A stretch of 64,000 nt of DNA from Flavobacteriaceae bacterium (GTDB lineage Bacteria > Bacteroidota > Bacteroidia > Flavobacteriales > Flavobacteriaceae), in contig JAOXRU010000012.1 of assembly GCA_025800395.1 (NCBI GenBank), positions 1 through 64,000 of the forward strand, in the 5' to 3' direction. The position numbers and the translations under genes were made by a program. The notes under the pieces are model-generated. The model was not told the origin of the DNA. It saw nothing but the letters and a program-made list of their open reading frames with translations, and did not search any database. Below are positions 7,210 to 15,876 of the stretch, piece after piece. Every line of letters starts with the position of its first letter. Within the stretch, counting starts at the first letter, position 1.

Positions 7210-7851
7210 CTATAGAAAAGTTCGAATCACAGTGTCCCATAGGTCATATCCCTTCTTGTTTAGATGCAATCCATCAGAGAGAAAAATGTCTTTTTTTAAT
7301 TTTCTTTTGTGCAGCATTACATCCCAAATATTGGCATATTGTAACTGCTGTTGTTTTTTGCTGTATCGTTTGAAAAAACGATTGAGTCTTTTGTATTTTC
7401 TACGAAGATGCCACCGGCTTATGCTGGGTTTGGCCGAGATGAGCACCACTTTGCTATTGGGTAAGGCCAATTGTATTTTGCGCAAAACTCTTTTGGTCGT
7501 TTTTTTGATGGTTTTGATTTTTATTTTACCGCTGATATCATTGTCGCCTTCGTAGATGAAGATCAATTTTGGGCGATATTGCAAAACGAGATCTTTCAAA
7601 AACACTTCCAAATCATACATGGTAGATCCTCCAAAGCCTGTGTTGATGATAGGATTGTTGGGATATCTGCTTTGTAGATCTTTCCACATTCTTATACTCG
7701 AACTACCTGTAAACAATATCGGATTTTCATGCTTATTGAGATGTTGGTATTGTTGGTTTAGTTTTTGCACTTCTTTATAAAAAAAATGATTTTGTTGGCT
7801 GTATAGTTGTATTGCTATAAGCATCATGATGGTGACAAATATTGCTTTCAT
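7210..7851 (-). CDS. Exported SGNH/GDSL-type hydrolase
   Basis: A 213-residue protein starting with a signal peptide (about residues 1-19). The SGNH blocks are in order: FTGSSSIR (47-54, nucleophile Ser), NTGFGGST (70-77, oxyanion Gly), YEGDNDIS (100-107, oxyanion Asn) and SDGLHLN (192-198, catalytic Asp and His). It should cleave an ester or acetyl group from a lipid or glycan in the periplasm; the exact substrate is unknown. The middle part is very basic (KRVLRK, RRKYKRLNRFFKRY). The gene lies 10 bp downstream of the serine/threonine dehydratase gene, so they may be co-transcribed although no shared pathway is obvious. Confidence 0.8.
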   Translation of the reverse strand: MKAIFVTIMMLIAIQLYSQQNHFFYKEVQKLNQQYQHLNKHENPILFTGSSSIRMWKDLQSRYPNNPIINTGFGGSTMYDLEVFLKDLVLQYRPKLIFIYEGDNDISGKIKIKTIKKTTKRVLRKIQLALPNSKVVLISAKPSISRWHLRRKYKRLNRFFKRYSKKQQQLQYANIWDVMLHKRKLKKDIFLSDGLHLNKKGYDLWDTVIRTFL

Positions 7852-7861
7852 AAATATTAAA

Positions 7862-8800
7862 TTAAAAGGGTAAAGCGCTTAGATCCACATTACCGCCTGA
7901 GATAATAATTCCTACTTTTTTGTTTTTAAAATGTTCTTGGTGTTGCAATACGGCAGCAACTGCTACTGCGCTAGAAGGTTCTATTACGATTTTCATTCGT
8001 TCCCAAACCAGTTGCATGGCAGATAATATATCTTTTTCTTCTACTCGTAAAATAAGAGAAACATACTCTTGAATTATTGGGAAATTTACATCTCCCAAGT
8101 GGGTTCGAAGCCCGTCTGCTATAGTTGCAGTGTTGTTGTTTTTTTGTATACTACCTAGTTGAAGAGAACGATAGGCATCGTCTACATTTTTGGGCTCAGC
8201 ACCCATAATTTTTATGGAGGTTTTACCAAAAAAATGACCCGCCAAAGCAGTTCCTGCTATAAGACCTCCTCCGCCAACAGGTGTGATAAGTATATCTAAA
8301 TCCGGAATTTCTTCCAGTAATTCTATAGCAGCTGTTGCATTGCCCAAAATTACATGGATATCGTTGGATGGATGAATAAAACTATAGCCAAATTGCCGTA
8401 AGAGCTCTTCGGATTTTTGTTCTCTAGCATTAGCTGAGCTTTGGGAGAAATAAATGTTTCCGTCATAGGAACTTACTGCTTCTTTTTTTACCTGAGGTGC
8501 ATTGTCGGGCATTACAATATGGGCTCGGACACCTAAGTTTTTAGCTGCTAAACTGAGAGCCTGAGCAAAATTTCCAGAAGAATGGGTAAGCACTCCTTTT
8601 TGTTTTTGCTCTTTGTTCAATTTTTGGATGGCGTGTAGGGCTCCTCTCATTTTGAAAGCTCCCATTTTTTGAAAATTCTCACATTTGAAAAACAATGCCG
8701 CTTTTGCTTTATCATTTAGCAAACGAGATTGCAGTACCGGAGTGCGATGAACTTGGTCTTTAATTTCGTTATAGGCTTGTTGTAATGTTTCTCTTGTCAT
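7862..8800 (-). CDS. PLP-dependent serine/threonine dehydratase or serine racemase
   Basis: A fold-type II PLP enzyme of 312 residues. The Schiff-base lysine lies in FKMRGA (Lys50), the substrate loop is SSGNFAQA (about 74-81), and the phosphate-binding glycine loop is VGGGGL (about 174-179). It lacks the C-terminal ACT domain of biosynthetic IlvA, so a catabolic threonine/serine dehydratase (TdcB-like) or a serine/threonine racemase is more likely. A C-terminal SGGNVD motif is also typical. The reaction yields 2-oxobutanoate or pyruvate plus ammonia. It precedes the SGNH hydrolase gene by 10 bp on the same strand. Confidence 0.85.
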   Translation of the reverse strand: MTRETLQQAYNEIKDQVHRTPVLQSRLLNDKAKAALFFKCENFQKMGAFKMRGALHAIQKLNKEQKQKGVLTHSSGNFAQALSLAAKNLGVRAHIVMPDNAPQVKKEAVSSYDGNIYFSQSSANAREQKSEELLRQFGYSFIHPSNDIHVILGNATAAIELLEEIPDLDILITPVGGGGLIAGTALAGHFFGKTSIKIMGAEPKNVDDAYRSLQLGSIQKNNNTATIADGLRTHLGDVNFPIIQEYVSLILRVEEKDILSAMQLVWERMKIVIEPSSAVAVAAVLQHQEHFKNKKVGIIISGGNVDLSALPF

Positions 8801-8872
8801 TATTCAAAAATAACATTTCTAGTAAAGAAACAAAATTATCATTGAAATAACTATAAGGGAAAAAACATTGGC

Positions 8873-9628
8873 TTATTTAAAACGAAAATATTGGTTTCCA
8901 TCATGAGCAAGCTCTCGGCTTTGTATGTAGGAGTCGCATCGGGCTTCACCATCTGCTGCATTGCTGTAAGGTGAAAAACCCCTACCTGCACCCACCGAGC
9001 AAAATCGGTGAGGGGAGCTAGCGTGTTTGGTTATTTTGGTTATCACTTCCATATGCTCTTTATTGAAACATACAATATCACCTATTTCAACCAAATCGAT
9101 TTCTTTTAAGGAGGATAAAGGCCCATGCTCGGAGAGGATCTCTTTTGCTTCGATATAATGCCCTTTGGTATTTGTGAAATTTTTTCCATTTTGTTTGTAA
9201 ATAGTATCTCCTATAAAAGCAGCAGATAAATAGGAACCAGGGCTGTTGGGTACGTCCCAAAATATGGCGTACAAATTGTATGGCCATAGATTGACATACA
9301 CAAAATAAAGATCTTCAAAAAATGTATCTTCTAGATTTTCTTTTTTGGCTAAATTAGAAGATAGGCTCGCTAGATCCAATAAAATGGTGCGTTGGTACAT
9401 ATTTAAAAGTTTCCAATGTTCTCTCTTTTCAAAAAATTTTGGACGATTTGTAGCGCCAACAAGAGTTGGATTTATGCTAAAAAACCAAGTCTGCTTTTTT
9501 TGAAAGTATTTCCAGTATGAATCTAAAATTACACCATTTTTGCCCAGTTCTAACGCATTAGTAGCTAATAAACTGCTCATAAATTTAAAATGCTTAGTAG
9601 TTATTTTTGAGTTTATGGAAAAATACAT
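8873..9628 (-). CDS. Diverged DUF2272-like (CHAP/NlpC-type) protein
   Basis: A 251-residue protein with no close family recognised. Its pattern recalls DUF2272 and related papain-like cell-wall enzymes: an N-terminal helix NALELGKNGVILDSYWKYF, then SYLSAAFIGDTI, GHYIEAKE, GDIVCFNKEHMEVITKI (the GD...H strand) and FCSVGAGRG. The usual tryptophan before SAAFI is not evident and no clear signal peptide is present, so activity is doubtful. A second in-frame ATG lies 48 bases downstream (9580). It stands alone, 72 bp before the dehydratase gene. Function is inferred from motif order only; treat it as hypothetical. Confidence 0.5.
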   Translation of the reverse strand: MYFSINSKITTKHFKFMSSLLATNALELGKNGVILDSYWKYFQKKQTWFFSINPTLVGATNRPKFFEKREHWKLLNMYQRTILLDLASLSSNLAKKENLEDTFFEDLYFVYVNLWPYNLYAIFWDVPNSPGSYLSAAFIGDTIYKQNGKNFTNTKGHYIEAKEILSEHGPLSSLKEIDLVEIGDIVCFNKEHMEVITKITKHASSPHRFCSVGAGRGFSPYSNAADGEARCDSYIQSRELAHDGNQYFRFK

Positions 9629-9780
9629 TTTAAATGATCTATAACGTATTTTTTTACTTTGAATAAGAGAAAAGTGTAGTTGAGTAACGGAAAAGTATAG
9701 ATGAGTTGTTTTTGCTGTTGGAGCTTATTGGAATCTGTTTTGGTGGGATTCCTTTTTGTATTTTTACCCAAAATTAGAAT

Positions 9781-10554
9781 ATGAATACAAGAGAAGTACA
9801 ACTAAAGGCATTTGATCGTTTGCTCAATATAATGGATGACTTGCGTGCACAATGCCCTTGGGATAAAAAACAAACCATAGACAGTCTACGCCATCTTACT
9901 ATTGAAGAAACCTATGAATTGGGAGACGCTATTTTGGATAAAGATATGGATGAGATTCGCAAAGAACTTGGCGATTTACTCCTGCATATCGTGTTTTATG
10001 CTAAAATTGGTAGCGAAACCAAAGACTTTGATATAGCCGATGTAGCCAATGGTATCTGTGAAAAATTAATTCATAGGCACCCGCATATATACGGCGATGT
10101 AAAGGTGGCAAATGAAGAAGAAGTGAAGCAAAATTGGGAAGCCTTAAAATTAAAAGAAGGAAAAAAAAGTGTACTAGAAGGTGTGCCCAAAAGTTTGCCA
10201 GCTATGGTAAAATCAAATCGTATTCAGGATAAAGTGGCAGCTGTAGGTTTTGATTGGGAACAGCCAGATCAGGTTTGGGAAAAATTGCAAGAAGAATTAC
10301 AAGAATTGCAAGATGAGGTAGAAGATAGCAATCAAGATCAGGTGGAAGCGGAGTTTGGAGATGTGCTATTTTCGATGATAAATTACGCCCGATTCTTGAA
10401 TGTTAATCCAGAAAATGCCTTGGAAAGAACCAATAAAAAGTTCATTAAGAGATTTCAGTATTTGGAAGCGCAATCCGAAAGGCTTGGTAAAAACCTAAAG
10501 GAAATGACACTGGAAGAAATGGAAGTGTATTGGCAAGAGGCAAAAACACTGTAG
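9781..10554 (+). CDS. mazG: Nucleoside triphosphate pyrophosphohydrolase MazG
   Basis: MazG hydrolyses nucleoside triphosphates to monophosphates and pyrophosphate and is thought to clean up aberrant nucleotides. The 257-residue protein holds two MazG domains: the first includes CPWDKKQT, then TIEETYELGDAI and ELGDLLLHIVFYA with the Mg-binding Glu/Asp pattern, and the second shows a similar LQEELQELQDEVE followed by EFGDVLFSMINYA. Length matches E. coli MazG. It is monocistronic, with no toxin-antitoxin neighbours. Confidence 0.93.
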   Translation: MNTREVQLKAFDRLLNIMDDLRAQCPWDKKQTIDSLRHLTIEETYELGDAILDKDMDEIRKELGDLLLHIVFYAKIGSETKDFDIADVANGICEKLIHRHPHIYGDVKVANEEEVKQNWEALKLKEGKKSVLEGVPKSLPAMVKSNRIQDKVAAVGFDWEQPDQVWEKLQEELQELQDEVEDSNQDQVEAEFGDVLFSMINYARFLNVNPENALERTNKKFIKRFQYLEAQSERLGKNLKEMTLEEMEVYWQEAKTL

Positions 10555-10643
10555 TATTTTCTTTGTATTAATTCTCATGGAATTTCAAATTTCCTCCCTA
10601 GGTTCTTATTTATTCCAACTATATTTGTGCATTATTTTTTAGA

Positions 10644-12032
10644 ATGCATCTAAGCGATTATACCAAGGAATTTAAAACCAACCTAAAATTGGCTTGGCCA
10701 GTTATTTTGGGCATGTTGGGACATACTTTTGTCGCCTTTGCCGATAATGTGATGGTAGGACAATTGGGTACGGCCGAACTGGCAGCAGTCTCTCTAGGAA
10801 ACAGCTTTGTATTTATTGGAATGTCTTTGGGTATAGGATTCTCTACTGCTATTACTCCTTTGGTGGCCGAAGCAGATGGTGCAAAAAACAAAGAACGCGC
10901 CAAGAGTGTATTAAAGCATGGCTTGGTTTTGTGTTTGGGTTTGGGAATTGCATTGTTTTTATTAATGCTAGCTTCTAAACCACTAATGCGTGCTATGAAG
11001 CAACCCCATGAGGTAGTTACTTTAGCCATGCCGTATTTAGATATTATTGCATTTTCATTGATACCTATGGTGCTGTTTCAGGCCTTTAAACAATTCTCAG
11101 ATGGCTTGTCGCATACCAAATATGCCATGTATGCTACTTTGGGTGCCAATGTGATTAATATTAGCCTGAATTATTTGTTGATATTCGGTAATTTTGGTTT
11201 TCCAAAACTAGGCGTAATCGGTGCTGCTTTAGGAACCCTTATTGCTAGAATCATTATGGTTTGGTTTATTTGGTATATGCTAAAGAAGAAAGAGAAATTC
11301 ACTTATTTTGTAACCAATTTTAATTTTAAAACCATTACCAATAGCTTTATTAAAAAAATTGTGAGTTTAGGTTTCCCTTCTGCACTACAAATGTTTTTTG
11401 AAGTTGCCATTTTCACTGCCGCTATTTGGCTTAGTGGGGTGCTTGGTAAAAATCCTCAGGCGGCCAACCAAATCGCGCTCAACCTTTCCAGTATGACCTT
11501 TATGGTAGGAATGGGGCTTGGGGTTGCCGCCACCGTGCGGGTTGGAAATCAAAAAGGATTACACGACTATATCTCGCTAAGAAGAATAGCGTATTCTGTG
11601 TTTTTTCTAACCTTGCTGATAGAAATTGTTTTCGCTGCTGCATTTTTATTGTTGCGAAATTGGTTCCCTACCATTTATTTAGATGAAAACGATCTATTGC
11701 ATCAAGTGGATAATTTAGAAGTAATTGCACTTGCAGCCAAATTATTAATGATTGCCGCTTTCTTCCAAATATCAGACGGGATACAAGTAGTGGTTTTAGG
11801 TGCATTGCGAGGTTTGCAAGATGTAAAAATACCTACCTATATTACCTTTATTGCCTATTGGATAGTAGGTTTTCCTATCTCTTTCTATCTCGGATTATAT
11901 ACCAAATGGGAAAGTCAGGGAATATGGATAGGCCTTTTAGCTGGACTAACGACTTCATCTATTTTGTTATTCCTGCGTTTCCGTTATCTTAGTAAAAAAT
12001 TAATCGTACAACAAACCAATGGACTTACCTGA
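10644..12032 (+). CDS. MATE family multidrug/Na+ antiporter
   Basis: A 462-residue inner-membrane protein with about twelve hydrophobic helices in two similar halves (each with a PVILGMLGHTFVAFADNVMVG-type opening; the second near FPSALQMFFEVAIF). The N-terminal ADNVMVGQLGT motif is characteristic of NorM-like MATE exporters, which expel drugs or metabolites in exchange for Na+ or H+. A TATATTTG -7 box lies at 10620-10627, 16 bases before the ATG, but without a clear TTG box. The gene overlaps the next small gene by 14 bases and heads a three-gene unit. Confidence 0.9.
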   Translation: MHLSDYTKEFKTNLKLAWPVILGMLGHTFVAFADNVMVGQLGTAELAAVSLGNSFVFIGMSLGIGFSTAITPLVAEADGAKNKERAKSVLKHGLVLCLGLGIALFLLMLASKPLMRAMKQPHEVVTLAMPYLDIIAFSLIPMVLFQAFKQFSDGLSHTKYAMYATLGANVINISLNYLLIFGNFGFPKLGVIGAALGTLIARIIMVWFIWYMLKKKEKFTYFVTNFNFKTITNSFIKKIVSLGFPSALQMFFEVAIFTAAIWLSGVLGKNPQAANQIALNLSSMTFMVGMGLGVAATVRVGNQKGLHDYISLRRIAYSVFFLTLLIEIVFAAAFLLLRNWFPTIYLDENDLLHQVDNLEVIALAAKLLMIAAFFQISDGIQVVVLGALRGLQDVKIPTYITFIAYWIVGFPISFYLGLYTKWESQGIWIGLLAGLTTSSILLFLRFRYLSKKLIVQQTNGLT

Positions 12033-12246
12033 ATTTATATTAGGAGATAATACCGATTTTCCACAAGCTATTTTTGTGATCCACACACGTTTTCCAAGAT
12101 TTATTATCAATCTGGAGAATGACCAAATAGAGTGGTTAGAAGATTTTGACAAAGAAGATGAAAAGGAATTATTGGTAGAAACCCAAAACATGATTGAGCA
12201 GGCAAGCAATTTTTACGATAGGGAAGTATCTAGATACCAAGAATAA
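12019..12246 (+). CDS. Conserved flavobacterial small protein, unknown function
   Basis: A 75-residue cytoplasmic protein, acidic, beginning MDLPEFILGDNTDFPQAIFV and containing HTRFPRFIINLENDQIEWLED, followed by a helical acidic tail. No known domain is recognised. It overlaps the MATE gene by 14 bases and the PAP2 gene by one base (ATG shares the A of TAATG), so it is translationally coupled to both. A real gene is supported by this tight packing and by codon use like its neighbours. Confidence 0.7.
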   Translation: MDLPEFILGDNTDFPQAIFVIHTRFPRFIINLENDQIEWLEDFDKEDEKELLVETQNMIEQASNFYDREVSRYQE

Positions 12247-12830
12247 TGTTAGACAAACTCATTGCTTACGACCAAGAGCTTTTTTTGTGGCTCAACAATA
12301 TGGGAACTCCAACTTGGGATGCTTTTTGGCTTTTTATGACCGATAAATGGAGCGCTATCCCAATTTATGTGCTAATGCTGTTTTTTAGCTATAAATACTA
12401 TAGTTGGAAAGGCCTGGGAATTATTGTACTTAGCGTAGCCTTGCTAATTACTTGTACAGATCAGCTGGCCAATGCTTTTAAATACGGTTTCGAACGTTTG
12501 CGACCCTGTCACGATCAAGAGTTGTCTTCTTTGGTACGTTTGGTAAAATCGCATTGCGGAGGGAAGTTTAGCTATTTTTCTGCCCATGCGGCTAATGCTT
12601 TTGGAGTGCTCACATTTTTTAGTTTGTTGTTTCACAAAAAAATAAAATGGTTTCCGCCATTATTGTTGCTATGGGGTCTATTGGTTGGCTATAGTCGCAT
12701 CTACCTAGGTGTACACTTTCCATTGGATGTCATTACAGGAATGAGTTTTGGAATGATTCTAGGCTGGATGATTTTGAGCTTTCGAAATTTGGTGTGGTAT
12801 CGCTGGATGAAACAAGATCGAAGCTCTTAG
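12246..12830 (+). CDS. PAP2 family membrane phosphatase
   Basis: A 194-residue protein with about five to six membrane helices and the three phosphatase motifs of the PAP2 superfamily: KYGFERLRP (C1, about 77-85), SAHAANAFG (C2; the usual PSGH reads SAHA here, keeping Ser and His), and SRIYLGVHFPLDVITG (C3, with Arg, His and Asp). Such enzymes dephosphorylate undecaprenyl pyrophosphate or lipid phosphates at the outer face of the inner membrane; homologues include PgpB and BcrC. It is the last gene of the MATE operon. Confidence 0.88.
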   Translation: MLDKLIAYDQELFLWLNNMGTPTWDAFWLFMTDKWSAIPIYVLMLFFSYKYYSWKGLGIIVLSVALLITCTDQLANAFKYGFERLRPCHDQELSSLVRLVKSHCGGKFSYFSAHAANAFGVLTFFSLLFHKKIKWFPPLLLLWGLLVGYSRIYLGVHFPLDVITGMSFGMILGWMILSFRNLVWYRWMKQDRSS

Positions 12831-12883
12831 ACTGCTTTTTCCTTGTATAGGATCTATATAAACTTCGTTTTGACTTTTGGGTG

Positions 12884-13056
12884 TATTTTTGCATGTCTAG
12901 AAAACACAATATCCAAAAGGTATAGATAACTCACTTTAGCTATCTTATTTGGTTTGTGATTTTCTCAAAATCAAGCGTTTCTTTTCCATTTTAAAGCTGT
13001 AATGGAGATTCTAAAAATGAGGGAATAAAAAAAAACCGTTCATTGGAACGGTTTTT
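12884..13056 (+). ncRNA. Candidate small RNA between PAP2 and cold-shock genes
   Basis: TATTTTTG at 12884-12891 matches the Bacteroidota -7 box, although no TTG box is found at the usual distance. About 150 bases later the strong hairpin at 13031-13056 with T-run would end a transcript. In between, TGATTTT-ctc-AAAATCA (12957-12973) can form another stem. No protein frame is present. This is a guess from promoter-like and terminator-like signals only. Confidence 0.2.
13031..13056 (-). terminator. Bidirectional intrinsic terminator of the cold-shock gene
   Basis: An 11-bp perfect stem (13031-13041 with 13046-13056) holds ACCGTTC / GAACGGT and A/T-runs on both sides, so it can end transcripts in either direction. 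It lies 30 bases after the stop of the cold-shock gene. Confidence 0.85.
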
Positions 13057-13085
13057 ACGCTTAAAAAAATTAAAGTGTAAATATC

Positions 13086-13277
13086 TTAGACGAGTCTTAC
13101 ATTCACTGCGTTTAATCCTTTTTTACCTTCTCTGAGTTCAAAAGTAACGGCGTCGTTAGTTTTTATCTCATCAATTAGACCTGAAACGTGAACGAAATGT
13201 TCATCTTTGGTACCATCCTCCACAATGAAACCATAGCCTTTGGTTTCGTTGAAGAACTTAACAATTCCTTGTTGCAT
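13086..13277 (-). CDS. Cold-shock domain protein (CspA family)
   Basis: A single OB-fold protein of 63 residues that binds single-stranded RNA/DNA and melts mRNA structure at low temperature. Both RNA-binding motifs are present: KGYGFI (RNP1, about 13-18) and HFVHVS (RNP2, about 27-32). MQQGIVKFFNETKGYGF is the usual start. Monocistronic, with an AT-rich leader and its own terminator (13031-13056). Confidence 0.93.
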   Translation of the reverse strand: MQQGIVKFFNETKGYGFIVEDGTKDEHFVHVSGLIDEIKTNDAVTFELREGKKGLNAVNVRLV

Positions 13278-13394
13278 TAAAAAATAATAATTAAAATTAG
13301 ACCTTAAAGGTACATAAAAAAAACAAAAATTTAAAAGTCTGGAAGTTTTCGTTGGATATTTTTCTGTTTCCCTAAAAAACTGTTTTAGAAATTA

Positions 13395-14456
13395 TTACTG
13401 TTTTTTCCATATTTCTGCTTGCATGGCTAGCAAGGTTTCTGCAGCAGTAAATGGGGAGGTTTGGTTTTCTTCTACCGCACGCAGCTGAATTTGCAAGGCT
13501 TCATTTATGGTTGGATCCTTGTAGAAATTATCTTTGAGACGGTCTTCGATAGTGTTGAGAAACCAATTTTTAGTTTGTTTTTTTCTATTGTTTTCAAACC
13601 AAGAAGATTTTTTTGCTTGTTGAATATAGCTGTCTATCATCTTCCAAATGGATTCGATTCCTTTTTGTTCGATGGCCGAACAGGTAAGTACCTTTGGACT
13701 CCAGCCGTTTTCTTTTGGAGGGTAAAGATGTAATGCCCTTTGAAATTCTATTTTTGCTTTTTGTGCACTTTTTATATTGTCGCCATCTGCCTTGTTGATA
13801 GCTATAGCGTCGGCCATTTCCATGATTCCTCTTTTTATCCCCTGTAATTCGTCCCCAGCTCCACTTAGTTTTAGAAGTAAAAAGAAATCTACCATACTAT
13901 GTACTGCAGTTTCACTTTGGCCAACACCCACTGTTTCTATAAGGATAATATTATATCCTGCAGCTTCGCATAATATGACACTTTCTCTGGTTTTTTTAGC
14001 AACACCGCCTAGGGTTTCCCCCGATGCAGAAGGTCGAATATAAGCATTTGGATCTTTTACCAAATCTTCCATTCTGGTTTTGTCACCCAATATGCTTCCT
14101 TTGTTGATGCTGCTACTAGGATCTATGGCTAGAACGGCTATTTTGTGACCCATTTTTGTAAGCATAATACCAAAAGATTCGATAAAAGAACTTTTTCCAA
14201 CGCCCGGCACCCCAGTAATCCCAATTCGAACACTTTTTTTGCCCAGTGGTAGACAATGATTTATAATTTCTTGAGCCTCAGATTTGTGACTGCGGAGATT
14301 GCTTTCGACCATAGTGATGGCTCTACTCAATGCGGTTCTGTTTCCGTCCTTTATGCCTTGTATGAGCATTTCTGTACTTGGGCGTTTCTTGCGTTTCGCT
14401 TGAAAACGTGCGATACTATTTTGATGTGTTTCTTTGTTTTTTGCCAAAATATTCAT
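13395..14456 (-). CDS. meaB: Methylmalonyl-CoA mutase-associated GTPase MeaB
   Basis: MeaB is a G3E-family GTPase that loads and protects adenosylcobalamin on methylmalonyl-CoA mutase. In this 353-residue protein Walker A is GVPGVGKSS (82-90), the metal-binding region includes LAIDPSSS, ETVGVGQSE is the switch region, and NKADGDN is the guanine-specifying motif. No mutase gene lies in the window, so the partner must be elsewhere. The cobalamin adenosyltransferase gene at 30778-31350 would supply the cofactor. The gene is monocistronic and divergent from the first sigma operon. Confidence 0.92.
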   Translation of the reverse strand: MNILAKNKETHQNSIARFQAKRKKRPSTEMLIQGIKDGNRTALSRAITMVESNLRSHKSEAQEIINHCLPLGKKSVRIGITGVPGVGKSSFIESFGIMLTKMGHKIAVLAIDPSSSINKGSILGDKTRMEDLVKDPNAYIRPSASGETLGGVAKKTRESVILCEAAGYNIILIETVGVGQSETAVHSMVDFFLLLKLSGAGDELQGIKRGIMEMADAIAINKADGDNIKSAQKAKIEFQRALHLYPPKENGWSPKVLTCSAIEQKGIESIWKMIDSYIQQAKKSSWFENNRKKQTKNWFLNTIEDRLKDNFYKDPTINEALQIQLRAVEENQTSPFTAAETLLAMQAEIWKKQ

Positions 14457-14701
14457 GGATTTAAGGTAAATTTAGAACATAAAAATAGATTTCGATAAAG
14501 GAAGGTCAAAAAAAATGGCATCCAATCTCTCATATCGATTAAAACGTTTTATTGTATTAGAAAATAATTGTATTCAGTTGTTTTTTATGAGCAAAATCAT
14601 CTTTGGCTGTTAAAAAAAACAAAAAATGAAACAAAACTGCAACGGGACGTTTTTTAATACGTCTTTTAAGCGAAGAATAATTGTAACAAGAAACAGCCGG
14701 C

Positions 14702-15247
14702 ATGTTTCAAACCAACCTAATAGAAGCTTGTAAACAAAACAACCGTATGGCGCAAATGCAGCTGTACAACAAGTATTGTGATGCCATGTACACCATAGCT
14801 ATGCGCTATGTAAAATATGAAGAGGATGCTGCTGATATCGTGCAGGAAGCTTTTATAAGCGCTTTTTTAAAACTCGATCAGTATAAAGAAACGGTGAGTT
14901 TTGGTGCTTGGTTGAAAAAAATAGTGATCAATAGAAGTTTGGACTTTTTAAGAAAAAATAAAGAAAAATTTGAACGCTTGGAAGAAGAAATTCCATATGT
15001 GGTAGAAAATGAAGAGGATTGGAATATAGATGTAGGGATAACAATAACACAGGTAAAAGAAGCCATCTCTGGTCTAAAGGGAAATTATCAATACATTTTG
15101 ATGTTATATCTCATAGAAGGTTACGACCATGCCGAAATATCGGAAATACTCGGAATTTCAGAGGTGAATTCTAGAACGCGATTATTGAGAGGTAAACAAA
15201 AACTGATAGAAGCATTAAAAATATACGAGCATGAAACAAGATCTTAG
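14702..15247 (+). CDS. ECF sigma factor (module 1)
   Basis: A 181-residue RNA polymerase sigma factor of the extracytoplasmic-function type. Region 2 includes EEDAADIVQEAFISAFLKL (about 40-58) and region 4 has GYDHAEISEILGISEVNSRT, the helix-turn-helix that reads the -35 element. It lacks the other domains of primary sigma factors. It overlaps the next gene, a membrane protein, by 17 bases, the usual layout for a sigma factor with its membrane-bound antagonist, and heads an operon with an exported DUF4097-like protein. Confidence 0.92.
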   Translation: MFQTNLIEACKQNNRMAQMQLYNKYCDAMYTIAMRYVKYEEDAADIVQEAFISAFLKLDQYKETVSFGAWLKKIVINRSLDFLRKNKEKFERLEEEIPYVVENEEDWNIDVGITITQVKEAISGLKGNYQYILMLYLIEGYDHAEISEILGISEVNSRTRLLRGKQKLIEALKIYEHETRS

Positions 15248-15833
15248 AGCATTGATGCGGCAGGAAAAGCCACAGAAGTTGCAAATGCCTGAAGGACATG
15301 ACAAGAAATTTGTGAAAAAACTCGAAACTGCTTTCTCAAATGAAACTGTCCAAAAGAAAAGAAACTGGCTGCAATGGTCTATAGCTGCCAATATTGCCCT
15401 GTTGATAGGATTGGGGATCTTATATCTTTTTGATTCCAACCCGAAAATTACTCCTACAATATCAGAGGATACAAAACAGCAAGTAGTGGAAGCGCATGAG
15501 GATAACGATAGAATATCATTGGGTGATTTGTCTCCAGAATTAGCAAAAATAGAAGACTATTATACCCAACAGATTCAAATGGAATTGGTGAGTTTGGAAT
15601 CTACCGATGCCTATAGAGACTTGGTTAAAAACAGTATGGATCGACTTGCAGAATTGGATAAGGAGTATGACTTGTTGATAGATGAACTCAATCAATATGG
15701 GCCAAATCAGAAACTAATAAATGCTTTGATTCAAAATTCTCAATGGAAATTGGATCTGGTTCGCAAGCTCAGCGATAAATTAATGCAGTTAAGTACATCT
15801 TCAAAAAACGAACAGCTGACACATCAGCTCTAA
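15231..15833 (+). CDS. Membrane protein, probable anti-sigma factor
   Basis: A 200-residue protein with a short cytoplasmic N-terminal part (about 1-43), one membrane helix (WSIAANIALLIGLGILYLF, about 44-62) and a periplasmic alpha-helical domain rich in Glu/Lys/Gln (about 100-190, possible coiled coil). No zinc-binding HxxxCxxC motif of ZAS-type anti-sigma factors is present. The assignment rests on topology and on the 17-base overlap with the sigma gene. A partner or sensor role is likely; the mechanism is unknown. Confidence 0.65.
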   Translation: MKQDLRALMRQEKPQKLQMPEGHDKKFVKKLETAFSNETVQKKRNWLQWSIAANIALLIGLGILYLFDSNPKITPTISEDTKQQVVEAHEDNDRISLGDLSPELAKIEDYYTQQIQMELVSLESTDAYRDLVKNSMDRLAELDKEYDLLIDELNQYGPNQKLINALIQNSQWKLDLVRKLSDKLMQLSTSSKNEQLTHQL

Positions 15834-15876
15834 TATGTTACAATTATTCGAATAGAAAAGTCGAATATTTTAAATT

